A stretch of 64,000 nucleotides of DNA, taken from Arminella tubonensis. Lineage in GTDB: Bacteria > Pseudomonadota > Alphaproteobacteria > Rhizobiales > Rhizobiaceae. The position numbers were made by a program, and so were the translations under genes. Every line of letters starts with the position of its first letter. Position 1 is the first letter of the stretch. The DNA lies in the NCBI RefSeq assembly GCF_003240585.1, contig NZ_PCDP01000001.1, positions 124,001 through 188,000 on the forward strand, read 5' to 3'. Below the pieces are notes generated by a model. The model ran no database searches and was not told the origin of the DNA. It saw only the letters and a list, made by a program, of their open reading frames with translations. Of the stretch, positions 1-9,632 are shown in pieces.

Positions 1-203
1 GTGACTGCGTCGACGCGCTTTCTCATCACCATCGGCGTAACCGAGGTCATCGGCTCTATCCCGGTCACGTCGACTTCGGAGAGCTGTTCGACGAAGCCGA
101 GGATGCCGTTCAATTCGCCCATCATGCGCTCGGCTTCGACATCACTGACGGCGATGCGGGCAAGATGCGCAACGCGCTTCACGGTGGCAAGATCGACGGA
201 CAT
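1..203 (-). CDS. gatC: Asp-tRNA(Asn)/Glu-tRNA(Gln) amidotransferase subunit C (partial)
   Basis: This is the first 67 codons of GatC; the 3' end lies beyond the left edge of the window. GatC is the small scaffold subunit of the GatCAB amidotransferase, which converts mischarged Glu-tRNA(Gln) or Asp-tRNA(Asn) to the amidated form in the cytoplasm. The visible protein starts [17 protein letters not shown] and continues with [17 protein letters not shown] and EPMTSV, the usual helical N-terminus and central linker of the family. The ATG at 203 has a GGAG Shine-Dalgarno six bases upstream. gatA would be expected next, outside the window. Confidence 0.93.
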   Translation of the reverse strand, partial: MSVDLATVKRVAHLARIAVSDVEAERMMGELNGILGFVEQLSEVDVTGIEPMTSVTPMVMRKRVDAV

Positions 204-272
204 GGCATTCTCCGGATAGGATTTTCCTACCCGCTATAAAGGCCATGTCCGCCGCGTGCAACGGGGGAAATA

Positions 273-977
273 TCAGAACGACAGCGTCTCGCCGGGCTTC
301 GGCGCTGAGACCTTCGTCGTTGAGCCTTCCATGCCGGTCACGAACTTCTCCGGTGTCTGGTCGATGATCGGGAAGGTGCCGTAGTGGCAGGGGATGGCGG
401 TCTTGAAGTTGAAGAAGCGCTGGCAGGCGAGCGCTGCGACGGCGCCGCCCATCGTGAATCGGTCGCCTATCGGTACGATGCCGATGTCGGGCTGATGCAG
501 TTCGTTGATGAGAGCCATATCGGAGAAGATGTCGGTGTCACCCATGTGCAGCAGGCTTGCCTCGTCCTCGAAATGCAGCATCAGGCCGTTGGGGTTGCCG
601 AGCGCATGCGAGACGCCATCCTCGGTGATCTGCGCCGAGGAATGCAGGGCGTTGGTGAAGGTCGCCGTGAACGAACCGAGCGGGACGGTGCCGCCCGTGT
701 TGCCCATTTCGAGCTTCTGGACGCCCTTGCTGCCAAGCCAGGCGGCGAGGTCGGCATTGGCTAGGACAACCGCCCCGGTTTCCTTGGCAATCGCGACCGT
801 ATCGCCGACATGATCTCCGTGGCCGTGAGTCAGGAGGATATGGGTGATGCCGGCAGTTACCTCCTTGACGTCGAGACCGGCGAAGGAAGCATTATGCGTA
901 AAAAACGGGTCGATCAGGATTTTCGCGCTTGCCGTTTCGATGCGGAATGCGGCGTGACCAAGCCAGGTGATCTTCAT
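273..977 (-). CDS. UPF0173 metal-dependent hydrolase (metallo-beta-lactamase fold)
   Basis: This 234-residue protein belongs to the UPF0173/YtkL branch of the metallo-beta-lactamase superfamily. The di-metal motif HxHxDH is intact at His51, His53, Asp55 and His56. Further likely ligands are Asp147 in HMGDTD and His198 in the PCHYGTFP motif. The family is predicted to be soluble and its substrate is not known. The ATG at 977 follows an AAGGAG ribosome site. It is transcribed in the same direction as gatC and may be co-transcribed with it. The family assignment is firm; the reaction is not. Confidence 0.93.
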   Translation of the reverse strand: MKITWLGHAAFRIETASAKILIDPFFTHNASFAGLDVKEVTAGITHILLTHGHGDHVGDTVAIAKETGAVVLANADLAAWLGSKGVQKLEMGNTGGTVPLGSFTATFTNALHSSAQITEDGVSHALGNPNGLMLHFEDEASLLHMGDTDIFSDMALINELHQPDIGIVPIGDRFTMGGAVAALACQRFFNFKTAIPCHYGTFPIIDQTPEKFVTGMEGSTTKVSAPKPGETLSF

Positions 978-1095
978 TTGTCTGCTCCTTCAATAGTCTG
1001 ATGCAAAAGCGCGTCGGGATGCTATGGACATAGCCGATGCAGCGGCAAAGAGAAGCCGCATGCCGTTCAATTTCTTTTGACGAGACAAACGCCTG

Positions 1096-1590
1096 ATGAC
1101 CACGCTGACCATCGAAGACCTTGCCGCAACACTCCAGCCGGGCCAGGCCGTGGCCGGGCTAGACCTCGGCACGAAGACGATCGGGCTAGCCATGTCGGAT
1201 ATCGGTCGAACTCTGGCGACCCCTCGCACGGTCATCCGCAGGGTGAAATTTACGCAGGACGCCATGGCGCTGCTGGATTTTGCCGACAAGGAAAAGGTGG
1301 CAGCCTTCATCATCGGTCTGCCGGTCAATATGGATGGTTCGGAGGGGCCTCGGGTTCAGGCGACCCGCGCCTTCGTGCGCAACATGTCTGAAAAGACCGC
1401 CCTTCCCTTCGTCTTCTGGGACGAACGACTATCGACGGTGGCTGCTGAGCGCGCGTTGATCTCGATGGACGTGTCTCGAGCCAAACGGGCGGATCGCATC
1501 GATTCCGCCGCGGCAAGCTTCATCCTTCAGGGGGCGCTCGACAGGCTTTCGTCGCTGGCAAGGCGCGACAACCGGGACTTCGACGCCTGA
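1096..1590 (+). CDS. ruvX: Putative pre-16S rRNA nuclease / Holliday junction resolvase, YqgF family
   Basis: This 164-residue RNase H-fold protein of the RuvX/YqgF family is thought to process the 5' end of 16S rRNA and has also been proposed as a Holliday junction resolvase. The expected acidic residues are present: Asp23 in [10 protein letters not shown], Glu110 in the WDERLSTV motif and Asp136 in the ADRIDSAAA helix. Length is close to the family norm. The gene reads away from the hydrolase gene, with about 118 bases between their starts. Its last 64 bases overlap the 3' end of the convergent DUF6105-like gene. Confidence 0.93.
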   Translation: MTTLTIEDLAATLQPGQAVAGLDLGTKTIGLAMSDIGRTLATPRTVIRRVKFTQDAMALLDFADKEKVAAFIIGLPVNMDGSEGPRVQATRAFVRNMSEKTALPFVFWDERLSTVAAERALISMDVSRAKRADRIDSAAASFILQGALDRLSSLARRDNRDFDA

Positions 1591-1859
1591 CGCGCCTCCC
1601 ACCAGGCCTTGATGACCTTGCGCTTGCGATAGGCGATCAGCGAAAAGACCAGGAAGGTATCGAAGACGATCGCGCGCATGACAAGCGGCGGGATGGTTTC
1701 CGGAGGAATGCCGAGAATGTTTCCGTAAATCTGGAACACCAGGTCATGCATCTGGCGCGTATACATGAAAACGCCGAAGCTCATGTCGTAGTAGGAAAGC
1801 CAATACCAGCTGCCGAGAAAAAAGATGGGGCCGGCCCAGAAAATCAGAAACCACTTCAT
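1527..1859 (-). CDS. Small membrane protein, DUF6105-like
   Basis: This 110-residue protein has one hydrophobic segment at the very N-terminus (about residues 3-21) and another near residues 60-80, followed by a basic cytoplasmic tail rich in Lys, Arg and Ser. It resembles the DUF6105 proteins of Rhizobiaceae, whose function is unknown. It overlaps the end of the upstream small membrane gene by four bases (ATGA), so the two are probably translationally coupled. Its last 64 bases run antisense to the end of ruvX. Membrane location is inferred from hydrophobicity only. Confidence 0.8.
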   Translation of the reverse strand: MKWFLIFWAGPIFFLGSWYWLSYYDMSFGVFMYTRQMHDLVFQIYGNILGIPPETIPPLVMRAIVFDTFLVFSLIAYRKRKVIKAWWEARQASKSRLSRLASDESLSSAP

Positions 1860-2029
1860 GCGGCTGCCCTTTCACGCTGATAGGCTTGCGGGCTGGAAGA
1901 CAATACCAGCCAATTCGACAACGCCATCGCGCTGAGGACCAATGCCGGCACGGCAATATCGAGTGCCAGCACGGCGAAAAACAACATCGACGCAACGAGA
2001 AATGCGACTTTGAAGGGCTTGGTTCCCAT
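1856..2029 (-). CDS. Small hydrophobic membrane protein of unknown function
   Basis: This 57-residue protein begins MGTKPFKVAFLVA and is almost entirely hydrophobic in its middle, enough for one long or two short membrane spans, ending in a polar [10 protein letters not shown] tail. The frame is open for another 24 codons upstream to a TTG at 2101, but that stretch is basic and not hydrophobic, so I prefer the ATG at 2029. It overlaps the DUF6105-like gene by four bases, suggesting a two-gene operon. I do not recognise the family. Confidence 0.6.
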   Translation of the reverse strand: MGTKPFKVAFLVASMLFFAVLALDIAVPALVLSAMALSNWLVLSSSPQAYQRERAAA

Positions 2030-2157
2030 GGGCACACGTTGGTTAACAAACAGTTGCAGCGCACATTCGCGCCTTAACCGAGGGTGCGCAACGTAAACCA
2101 ATTGTTAAGGTTAACGGCCCTGTGCATAGAGCGACATTCGGTAACCGGCTCAAATAC

Positions 2158-2817
2158 TTAGCCGTAGATGCCGCGAACTATCCGCTTGACTGCAACCGTC
2201 GCCTTCTCCCAATCCTTCTGGCTTTTGAGAGAAAGGCCCGCGCACTGGCCACTGGTTGCCGAAGAGAGAACCATGTGCTGGACGGCCGCGATAAGCACGG
2301 CGTTGACGGCAACCGCGTCCACGCCTTTGGGCGCCGTCAAAGAACCGCGCATGCGGTCGATCCAAAGGGCCAACGCCTTGGCGCGAGCCTCGGAAAGCCG
2401 CCTCACCTGCTCGGTGTTTTCCGAGATTTCCCAAGCGACGATCTTGCGCATCAGCGGATCGTCCCGCAGCGCCTCGATGAAAAGCACGATCAGGCGCTCC
2501 ATGAGGTCGCCGTAGGTTAGAAGAAACATGCCGCCAGCATCTTCGGGGATTCGCTCTTTCACCCAGCCGCCGAGATCGGCCCCGATCGCCTCGACCAGCC
2601 CATCGAGCCCGCCGTAGTAGCGATAGATCAATTGCTTGTCACAACCGGCGCCGCGGGCAACGGCATTGATGCCGAAACCCTGGAAGCCTTCCTTAGCCAG
2701 CAGTCGCTTGGCGGCATCGAGAATGGCGCGTTCGGTCCCGGCCCGATCTCGCACGCGCTTTTCTGGGTTGGCCCGGCCGTCCAGTGGCTTTTCGAGAACC
2801 GCAATTGCGTTCGGCAT
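2158..2817 (-). CDS. TetR family transcriptional regulator
   Basis: This 219-residue protein has a TetR-type N-terminal DNA-binding domain (about residues 24-75), with the helix-turn-helix around INAVARGAGCDKQLIYRYY (50-68). The C-terminal part is helical and would form the ligand-binding and dimer domain. Such proteins are usually repressors released by a small ligand. The neighbours give no clear target. The gene stands alone, with its own 107-base upstream gap before the acetyltransferase gene. The family is certain, the ligand unknown. Confidence 0.9.
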   Translation of the reverse strand: MPNAIAVLEKPLDGRANPEKRVRDRAGTERAILDAAKRLLAKEGFQGFGINAVARGAGCDKQLIYRYYGGLDGLVEAIGADLGGWVKERIPEDAGGMFLLTYGDLMERLIVLFIEALRDDPLMRKIVAWEISENTEQVRRLSEARAKALALWIDRMRGSLTAPKGVDAVAVNAVLIAAVQHMVLSSATSGQCAGLSLKSQKDWEKATVAVKRIVRGIYG

Positions 2818-2924
2818 ATTCCATCAATCCCGATTGTCACTGGGTGGTGATTAACAGGCGATCTTCGGGTGGACAACGGTCCCGACGGGCGCCCGGCCTG
2901 AAAGTTGTGGATTTAGTCGAGACC

Positions 2925-3542
2925 TTAAATCGACCGCCCGAGCCAGACCGTCGTGCCCGACGGGATAGAGGGTAGCAGCTGCAACGGGCTGAAGCCGCGG
3001 GATTGCCAGAAGCGCACGGCAGCTTCATTGGCGATACTGGCCCCAAGGTGAACTGCTCTTACCTTCGCGCTGCGCGCCGTTGACAGCCATAGATCGAGCA
3101 ATGCAGTTCCGACGCCAAGTCCCTGTGTTCGTGGCAGCAGATTCATATGAATATGCGCTGGAAAGGCATCGATAATCGCCTCTGGAGTCCTGCGCGGGTG
3201 ATGGATCATGAAGCTGCGCTGCTGATCGGCATCCCACGCCGATCGCTCGCCCGAGGGCTCGCGGTAAGCCTGTCGAAGTTGCGGCCACCAATCGCGTTCG
3301 AGCCGCTCCTCGTAGGCGCGCGTATTCAAGGCACCCACGATATAGCCGACGACGTCGCGCCCGTCTTCCGCAACGAACGAGCTTTCGGCGCAGAAATGGG
3401 CGTAAGGCGCGGAATAGATGTGCCCTATCATGCGTCCGTCTCGATACAACGAGGACGCATCGCCGCCCGCATCACCTGTCGCCAGCGAAATTGCGTACAG
3501 ACTATCGATATCTGCCATATCGACGGGGCGGAGGTTGATCAT
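2925..3542 (-). CDS. GNAT family N-acetyltransferase
   Basis: This 205-residue protein carries the GNAT acetyl-CoA loop at residues 138-145 (RTQGLGVG) followed by the typical ANEAAVRFWQSRGF segment (171-184). The N-terminal pattern of LYAISLATGDAGGD and a later SAPYAHF motif resembles the acetyltransferase-like proteins related to the C-terminal domain of O-GlcNAcase, but this is from memory of family patterns. The acceptor cannot be predicted. It lies 26 bases downstream of aidB on the same strand and is probably co-transcribed with it. Confidence 0.85.
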   Translation of the reverse strand: MINLRPVDMADIDSLYAISLATGDAGGDASSLYRDGRMIGHIYSAPYAHFCAESSFVAEDGRDVVGYIVGALNTRAYEERLERDWWPQLRQAYREPSGERSAWDADQQRSFMIHHPRRTPEAIIDAFPAHIHMNLLPRTQGLGVGTALLDLWLSTARSAKVRAVHLGASIANEAAVRFWQSRGFSPLQLLPSIPSGTTVWLGRSI

Positions 3543-3568
3543 ATTTTCCCCATGGCAGGATCATCCGC

Positions 3569-5227
3569 CTATGTCGCCGGCGGATAAAGCAGGTCGACGA
3601 TGTAGCTGGCATCGAATCGGCTATCGAGCATGCCGTAAGTCGAGCGCCAGCCGCCTGCCAGACGCGTCTCGATGAAGGCATCGGCGATCTTGCCCGCGCC
3701 GAGGCGATAGAGCTCGGCGGCGCCGGCGGCGAGCGCCATCTGCTCGATCAGCAGGCGTGCCGCCCCTTCGTCTCGCTCGCAGAGAGCCATGGCGGCCCGG
3801 AGCACGTCGATGGTCTTCTTGCCCGCCGGACCCAGGTCGCGTGCAAGGCCTGCGAAAACCATCTCGAAGAGATCCCTGCCCCGGTTCAAGACTCTCAGAA
3901 GATCCAGCGCCATGACATTGCCGGAACCTTCCCAGATGGCGTTGACAGGCGCTTCCCTATAGTGACGAGCGATCGGGCGCTCCTCGATGTAGCCGCTGCC
4001 ACCGATGCATTCCATCGCCTCGTAGATCAGGCCAGGGGCGATCTTGCAGCACCAGTATTTTGCGACCGGCGTCATCACACGGGCAAAGGCTGCTTCCTCG
4101 GCGCTGTCGCGGGCCTTGTCGAATGCTTCGGCCAGTCGGAACGAAAGAGCAGTGGCGGCGGCGACGTCAAGCGCCATATCCGCAAGCACGCGCGTCATGA
4201 TGGGCTGGTGGACGAGCATCTTGCCGAAAACGCTGCGGCCGCGGGTGTGGTGGACCGCTTCGGCTAGCGAGGCGCGCATGATGCCGACCGAGGCCAAGGC
4301 GCAGTCGAGGCGCGTCAGCGTGACCATGTCGAGGATAGTGCGAACGCCGCCATCGGGCGCGCCGAGCAGGAAGCCGAAAGTGTCGTTGAACTCGACTTCC
4401 GAGGACGCGTTGGAGCGATTGCCGATCTTGTCCTTCAGCCGCTGGAATTGCAGGCCGTTGGCGGAGCCGTCTTCAAGAAGGCGGGGCACCAGGAAGCAAC
4501 CCATTCCATCGCCCGTCTGTGCCAGCATTATAAATGCGTCGCTCATCGGGGCCGACATGAACCATTTGTGGCCGGACAGCCGGTAGATGCCCTCGCTGAC
4601 TTTCTCGGCGCTCGTCTTGTTGGCACGCACATCGGTGCCGCCCTGCTTCTCGGTCATCCCCATGCCGATGGTGACGGCGGATTTCTGCATCGCAGGCTTG
4701 TTCGTCGAATCATATTTGCGCGACAGGATCTTCGGCGCCCAGTCCTTCTGGACCGCCGGCGAGGCCATCATCGCCGCCACGGAGGCGCTGGTCATCGTCA
4801 GCGGGCAGAGGTGGCCGCATTCCAGTTGCGCTGTCAGGTAAAAGCGGGCTGCACGCACCTTGTGCGCCTGGCCTTTTGCCTCGGGGTCCGCCTGCGGGTC
4901 CCATATCGAGGAGTGCAGGCCCATCGACATCGAGCGGCGCATCAGCGCGTGCCAGGCCGGATGGAACTCGACGACATCCAACCGCTCGCCGCGCGGGCCG
5001 TGGGTGTGCAGTTGCGGCACCCCCTGGTTTGCCATCCGGGCCAGTTCCTGCGCCTCATGCGACGTCACGAAACGCCCCATCTGCTCCAGATCTTCGCGGA
5101 TCGACCGCGGCAGGCCGGAGGTGAGATCGACAACCAGCGGATCTGAACGATAGGCATTTATCCCGGACCAGAGGCTTGGCTGGTTCAGTTCGGCGAGGGT
5201 TTCTTCTGTCCGGGTCGATTGTGTCAT
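3569..5227 (-). CDS. aidB: Acyl-CoA dehydrogenase, AidB type
   Basis: This 552-residue flavoprotein is close to the AidB subgroup of acyl-CoA dehydrogenases (E. coli AidB is about 540 residues), which is linked to the adaptive response to alkylating agents and binds DNA. Visible family motifs are the GMGMTEKQGGTDVR loop (188-201) that contacts FAD, and near residue 430 the stretch ECIGGSGYIEERP followed by the NAIWEGSGNVMALDLLR helix. A 17-base perfect palindrome lies about 30 bases upstream of the start. AidB has weak isovaleryl-CoA dehydrogenase activity; the physiological substrate is unsettled. Confidence 0.92.
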   Translation of the reverse strand: MTQSTRTEETLAELNQPSLWSGINAYRSDPLVVDLTSGLPRSIREDLEQMGRFVTSHEAQELARMANQGVPQLHTHGPRGERLDVVEFHPAWHALMRRSMSMGLHSSIWDPQADPEAKGQAHKVRAARFYLTAQLECGHLCPLTMTSASVAAMMASPAVQKDWAPKILSRKYDSTNKPAMQKSAVTIGMGMTEKQGGTDVRANKTSAEKVSEGIYRLSGHKWFMSAPMSDAFIMLAQTGDGMGCFLVPRLLEDGSANGLQFQRLKDKIGNRSNASSEVEFNDTFGFLLGAPDGGVRTILDMVTLTRLDCALASVGIMRASLAEAVHHTRGRSVFGKMLVHQPIMTRVLADMALDVAAATALSFRLAEAFDKARDSAEEAAFARVMTPVAKYWCCKIAPGLIYEAMECIGGSGYIEERPIARHYREAPVNAIWEGSGNVMALDLLRVLNRGRDLFEMVFAGLARDLGPAGKKTIDVLRAAMALCERDEGAARLLIEQMALAAGAAELYRLGAGKIADAFIETRLAGGWRSTYGMLDSRFDASYIVDLLYPPAT

Positions 5228-5257
5228 AAGACGCTTCTAGAGTAAGAAAATGGCAAG

Positions 5258-5274
5258 GGAAACTGTAAGTTTCC
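5258..5274. promoter_or_regulatory. Palindrome between aidB and pyrB, possible operator
   Basis: GGAAACT-GTA-AGTTTCC is a perfect inverted repeat of seven-base arms with a three-base centre. It lies in the divergent 180-base gap, about 30 bases from the aidB start and 134 from the pyrB start. No T-run follows, so an operator for a dimeric regulator is more likely than a terminator. The regulator is unknown. Confidence 0.4.
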
Positions 5275-5407
5275 GCTCGTCCCCATCCTGCTCTACCGGG
5301 ATTCGCGTTAAATTGCATGGGAAACAGATGTGGTTGCCCGCAGCGCGCGCTTGCCCCGCGGGGACCTACTCTTTATAGACGCCCTGACGACATCCAGAGG
5401 CAGGTTC

Positions 5408-6364
5408 ATGGTCTTCTTTCCCCACCGGCACCTCATCGGCATCAAGGGCCTGACCGAGCAGGATATCACCTATCTTCTCGACCGAGCGGACGAGGCGGTG
5501 AAGATCAGTCGCCAACGAGAAAAGAAGACGTCGACGCTTCGTGGATTGACACAGATCAATCTCTTCTTCGAAGCATCCACACGGACGCAGGCGTCATTCG
5601 AGCTGGCCGGAAAGCGGCTCGGCGCGGATGTGATGAACATGTCGGTCGGAAATTCCTCAGTGAAAAAGGGCGAGACGCTGATCGATACGGCGATGACGCT
5701 CAACGCTATGCGTCCCGATGTCCTGATCATCCGCCATTCCAGCGCCGGGGCTGCAGCGCTCCTTGCGCAGAAAGTGTCCTGCTCCGTCGTCAACGCGGGC
5801 GATGGCCAGCACGAGCATCCTACGCAGGCGCTTCTCGATGCGCTGACCATCCGCCGGGCCAAGGGCAAGCTATCGCGCATTGTCGTGGCGATCTGCGGCG
5901 ACGTGCTGCATTCGCGTGTAGCGCGCTCCAACATTCTTCTGCTCAACGCCATGGGCGCCCGTGTCCGGGTCGTGGCGCCGTCTACACTGTTGCCGGCCGG
6001 CATTGCGGAAATGGGCTGCGAAGTCTTTCATTCGATGAAAGAGGGCCTGGCGGGCGCCGATGTCGTGATGATGCTGCGGCTGCAGCGCGAGCGCATGTCA
6101 GGCGCCTTCGTCCCTTCGGTCCGGGAATACTATCACTTCTACGGCCTTGATGCGGAGACGCTGAAAGCGGCGAAGGAAGACGCGCTGGTGATGCATCCGG
6201 GGCCGATGAATCGCGGCGTCGAGATCGCATCGGAGGTGGCCGACGGGCCGCAGAGCGTCATTGCCGAGCAGGTAGAAATGGGGGTCGCGGTTCGCATGGC
6301 TGTCATGGAGACACTGCTAGTGTCGCAGAATCAGGGACCGCGAGCCGACGGAGTTGGCGCATGA
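5408..6364 (+). CDS. pyrB: Aspartate carbamoyltransferase catalytic subunit
   Basis: PyrB condenses carbamoyl phosphate with aspartate in the second step of pyrimidine synthesis. The 318-residue product has the carbamoyl-phosphate motif STRT at residues 57-60, the HPTQ motif at 137-140 and the HPGPMNRG motif near the C-terminus. The frame is open upstream to a GTG at 5330, but the ATG at 5408 gives the standard family start ([11 protein letters not shown]). Its stop overlaps the ATG of the next gene (ATGA). The partner is a metal-site-less dihydroorotase homologue, as in the PyrB-PyrC' holoenzymes of pseudomonads. Confidence 0.96.
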   Translation: MVFFPHRHLIGIKGLTEQDITYLLDRADEAVKISRQREKKTSTLRGLTQINLFFEASTRTQASFELAGKRLGADVMNMSVGNSSVKKGETLIDTAMTLNAMRPDVLIIRHSSAGAAALLAQKVSCSVVNAGDGQHEHPTQALLDALTIRRAKGKLSRIVVAICGDVLHSRVARSNILLLNAMGARVRVVAPSTLLPAGIAEMGCEVFHSMKEGLAGADVVMMLRLQRERMSGAFVPSVREYYHFYGLDAETLKAAKEDALVMHPGPMNRGVEIASEVADGPQSVIAEQVEMGVAVRMAVMETLLVSQNQGPRADGVGA

Positions 6365-7650
6365 GCAACTCGATCGTCTTCAGGAACGCCCGCATCATCG
6401 ACCCGTCGCGCGATCTCGATGAGGTCGGCCATATCATCGTCGAAGACGGCATCATCGTCGCGGCCGGCAAGGATGCGCAAAACCACGCCGTACCGAAAGG
6501 CGCAGATATCAGGGACTGCAGCGGTCTCATCGCCGTACCTGGTCTTGTCGACGCCCGCGTACATGTCGGCGAGCCCGGCGGCGAACACCGCGAGACGATC
6601 GCCTCGGCCAGCCGCGCAGCGGCGGCAGGCGGCGTTACCTCCTTCATCATGATGCCCGACACCAATCCTGTCATCGACGATATCGCCCTTGTTGAATTCG
6701 TGAAGAAAACGGCGCGCGACAAGGCCGTTGTCAATGTCTATCCCGCCGCCGCCATCACCAAGGGCCTCGCCGGCCAGGAGATGACGGAGATCGGGCTGCT
6801 CCGGGAAGCCGGCGCGGTCGCCTTCACGGACGGGCACACTGGCATTCACGACACCCAGGTGCTTCGCCGCGTCATGACCTATGCCCGTGAATTCGGTGCG
6901 GTGATTTCCTGCGCAACACGCGACAAGCATCTCGGTGCCAACGGCGTGATGCATGAGGGGCTGCTCGCCAGCTGGCTCGGGCTTTCCGGTATCCCCAAGG
7001 AGGCGGAACTGATCCCCCTCGAACGCGATCTCAGGATCGCGGCGCTGACCCGCAGCGACTATCATGCTGCCATGATCTCTATTCCCGAATCGGCCGAGGC
7101 GATCCGGGTCGCCCGGGAGCGCGGCGCAAAGGTCACCTGCGGCATCTCCATCAATAATCTTTCGCTGAACGAGAACGACATCGGCGAATACCGCACCTTC
7201 TTCAAGCTTTATCCGCCGCTGCGCTCCGAGGACGACCGCATCGCCATGGTAGAGGCGCTTGCCGACGGCACGATCGACATCATCGTCTCGTCGCACGATC
7301 CGCAAGACGTCGACACCAAGCGCTTGCCTTTCGCGGAAGCCGAGGACGGAGCAGTCGGGCTTGAGACCATGCTGGCTGCGGCCCTTCGCCTGCATCATAA
7401 CGGCCAAGTCGGGCTGATGCGTCTGATCGACGCGATGTCGACGAGGCCGGCGCAGATTTTCGGTCTCGAGGCCGGCACGCTGAAGCCCGGCGCGAAAGCC
7501 GACATCACCCTGATCGACCTCGACGAACCTTGGTTGGTCGCGAAGGACATGCTTCTTTCGCGTTCGAAGAATACGCCGTTCGAAGATGCACGCTTCAGCG
7601 GCCGCGCCGTTGCAACCTACGTGGCGGGCAAATGCGTCCATTCTCTCTGA
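6361..7650 (+). CDS. pyrC': Dihydroorotase-like protein, probably non-catalytic (PyrC')
   Basis: This 429-residue amidohydrolase-fold protein would normally be labelled dihydroorotase, but the catalytic metal site is missing. The usual HxH reads Arg66-Val-His68 and the following substrate Arg is Gly70. The His of the YHxxHxS motif is Met238. The PHHL motif reads INNL (264-267). The TDHAPH motif reads SSHDPQ, with Ser311 at the catalytic Asp. Loss of nearly all ligands matches the inactive PyrC' subunits that are structurally required partners of PyrB in Pseudomonas. Start and stop overlap pyrB by four bases, supporting a complex. An active dihydroorotase must be encoded elsewhere. Confidence 0.9.
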   Translation: MSNSIVFRNARIIDPSRDLDEVGHIIVEDGIIVAAGKDAQNHAVPKGADIRDCSGLIAVPGLVDARVHVGEPGGEHRETIASASRAAAAGGVTSFIMMPDTNPVIDDIALVEFVKKTARDKAVVNVYPAAAITKGLAGQEMTEIGLLREAGAVAFTDGHTGIHDTQVLRRVMTYAREFGAVISCATRDKHLGANGVMHEGLLASWLGLSGIPKEAELIPLERDLRIAALTRSDYHAAMISIPESAEAIRVARERGAKVTCGISINNLSLNENDIGEYRTFFKLYPPLRSEDDRIAMVEALADGTIDIIVSSHDPQDVDTKRLPFAEAEDGAVGLETMLAAALRLHHNGQVGLMRLIDAMSTRPAQIFGLEAGTLKPGAKADITLIDLDEPWLVAKDMLLSRSKNTPFEDARFSGRAVATYVAGKCVHSL

Positions 7651-7678
7651 TCGACCGATATTTGTGGGGAATATCATC

Positions 7679-8296
7679 ATGACCGGATTTACGACCTGGC
7701 AGGTCACCCTGCCGATCGCACTTGCGTCGCTTGTTATCGGCTATCTTCTCGGCTCGATACCCTTTGGACTGGTGTTGACCTGGATGGCCGGGCTTGGCGA
7801 TGTTCGCAAAATCGGCTCCGGCAATATCGGTGCGACGAACGTGCTGCGGACAGGCAACAAGATGCTTGCCGCAGCCACCCTCCTCCTCGATGCCCTGAAG
7901 GGCACGGCGGCGGTCCTCATCGGTTACGCACTATTCGGCGAGGAAGCAGGCATCGTTGCCGGTTTTGCCGCATTCATCGGCCATATCTTTCCAGTCTGGA
8001 TCGGCTTCAAGGGAGGCAAGGGCGTCGCGACCTATCTCGGCATTCTTCTAGGCCTTGCTCCTCTGATGGCTGCTGCCTTTGCCATCATCTGGCTCGCGCT
8101 TGCGTTCACCACCCGTTATTCCTCACTTTCCGCATTGGTTGCAACGCTTGTCATTCCGGTTGCATTGTGGATACTGGGCGCCGACAAGGTCGCGGCCGCC
8201 ATGGCAGTCATGACCGTCATTTCGTGGTGGAAACACAAGACCAATATCGCCCGGCTTGCAGCGGGCACGGAAAGCAAGATCGGGGCAAAGGGGTAA
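7679..8296 (+). CDS. plsY: Acyl-phosphate glycerol-3-phosphate acyltransferase
   Basis: PlsY is an integral inner-membrane enzyme that transfers an acyl group from acyl phosphate to glycerol 3-phosphate, the first step of phospholipid synthesis. The 205-residue protein is very hydrophobic and has the family motifs SGNIGATN (47-54) and the glycine-rich FKGGKGVAT loop. The ATG at 7679 gives the normal family N-terminus; the frame is open further upstream into pyrC'. It follows pyrC' by 28 bases, and its stop overlaps the dprA start by one base, so it sits inside the pyr-dprA operon. Confidence 0.95.
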   Translation: MTGFTTWQVTLPIALASLVIGYLLGSIPFGLVLTWMAGLGDVRKIGSGNIGATNVLRTGNKMLAAATLLLDALKGTAAVLIGYALFGEEAGIVAGFAAFIGHIFPVWIGFKGGKGVATYLGILLGLAPLMAAAFAIIWLALAFTTRYSSLSALVATLVIPVALWILGADKVAAAMAVMTVISWWKHKTNIARLAAGTESKIGAKG

Positions 8297-9446
8297 TGAA
8301 GGCAGACAGCGCAAGACGAACGGGAATTGCGCTGACGGAAAAACAAAGGATCGCCTGGCTCCGGTTGATCCGTTCCGACAATGTCGGCCCTGCAACTTTT
8401 CGCGACCTCATCAACCATTTCGGCTCGGCCGAGACCGCGCTTGCCATGTTGCCGGAACTGTCTCAGCGCGGCGGTGCTACAAGGGCGATACGGATCGCCG
8501 GCGAGCAGGATGCGCTACGCGAACTCGACACGGCAGAGCGTTTCGGCGCCCGTTTCGTCGGTATCGGCGAGCCAGACTATCCGCCGGCACTTCGGCAGAT
8601 CGACGGGGCTCCGCCGCTCCTCGCCGTCAAGGGAGACCTGACGACCGGAACACGGCCTGCCGTCGGAATTGTCGGGTCACGCAATGCTTCGATCAGCGGT
8701 GCCAAATTTGCGGCGATGATCGCCCGGGATTGCGGACGCGCAGGTTATGCCGTGATTTCAGGTCTTGCGCGCGGTATCGATACTGCAGCCCATCGTGCCA
8801 GCCTCGACACTGGCACGATCGCGGCGATGGCCGGCGGTCTCGATCAGCCTTATCCGCCTGAGAATCTCGGGCTACTTGACGAATATGGAACGGCAACGGC
8901 CTCGCCATCAGCGAAATGCCCTTTGGCTGGGAACCGCGGGCACGCGACTTTCCCAGGCGAAATCGCCTGATCGCGGGCGTAGCGCTCGGCGTCGTCGTCG
9001 TCGAGGCGGCGACGCGTTCCGGCTCGCTGATCACCGCACGGCTTGCCAGCGAGTGCGGCAGGCTGGTGTTTGCCGTGCCGGGGTCGCCACTCGATCCGCG
9101 TTGCCAGGGAACCAACGGGTTGCTGAAAAATGGCGCGATGATCGCCACGAGTTCTGAAGATGTAATCGAAGCGCTGGCGCCGCTGTCCCAACTTGATCTT
9201 TTTTCGACCCCCGTGGTCGAGGAACCGGGGGAGCCGGACGACAAGCCGATGAGGCTGCCGCCTGATGACAGCGAGCGATCACGGATCACCGATGCGCTCG
9301 GGCCTACACCTGTCGACATTGACGATGTCATCCGGCATACCGGGCTCGCTGCCTCCTCGGTCTATCTCGTTCTGCTGGAATTGGATATTGCAGGCCGCCT
9401 GCATCGCCATCCGGGTGGATTAGTTTCGCTTGCGATGCTGGATTGA
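8296..9446 (+). pseudogene. dprA: DNA processing protein DprA, interrupted by a one-base frameshift
   Basis: DprA loads RecA on incoming single-stranded DNA during transformation. The first frame (from 8296) encodes the Rossmann-like part with VGIVGSRNAS and ISGLARGIDTAAH and stays in register to [12 protein letters not shown]. Just after that, near 8880-8885, homology moves to the -1 frame, which continues as WNGNG, then [32 protein letters not shown] and a C-terminal winged-helix-like domain ending at 9446. One missing base near gacgaatatgg explains the shift. Translated as is, the product stops at 8970. This is either a real inactivation or a sequencing error; both halves otherwise look well conserved. 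Confidence 0.85.
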
Positions 9447-9632
9447 GAAGGACTGCGTACCAGCCTGAAGATCGCCGGCTTCTACATATGCCATCTCGAT
9501 CAGATAGCACAGCAAGTCGGCACCCTCTCTCTCCGCGACCTTGCGAAGCTCCCCGAGCATATCTCTAATATATATAATATTATTGCGGGCGGCGGAGGCG
9601 CCGTCGGCGATCTTGTTGACTTTTGGCATCAT
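9420..9632 (-). CDS. Small conserved-looking hypothetical protein
   Basis: This 70-residue soluble protein is predicted mainly helical, with a central [26 protein letters not shown] amphipathic stretch and a basic tail HRKRN. No domain is recognised. Its last 27 bases overlap the end of dprA on the other strand. It may start at the first or second of two adjacent ATGs (9632 or 9629). The composition is protein-like rather than that of a shadow frame, and the gap to topA upstream is AT-rich and promoter-like. I infer that it is real, but with moderate confidence. Confidence 0.55.
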   Translation of the reverse strand: MMPKVNKIADGASAARNNIIYIRDMLGELRKVAEREGADLLCYLIEMAYVEAGDLQAGTQSFSIQHRKRN

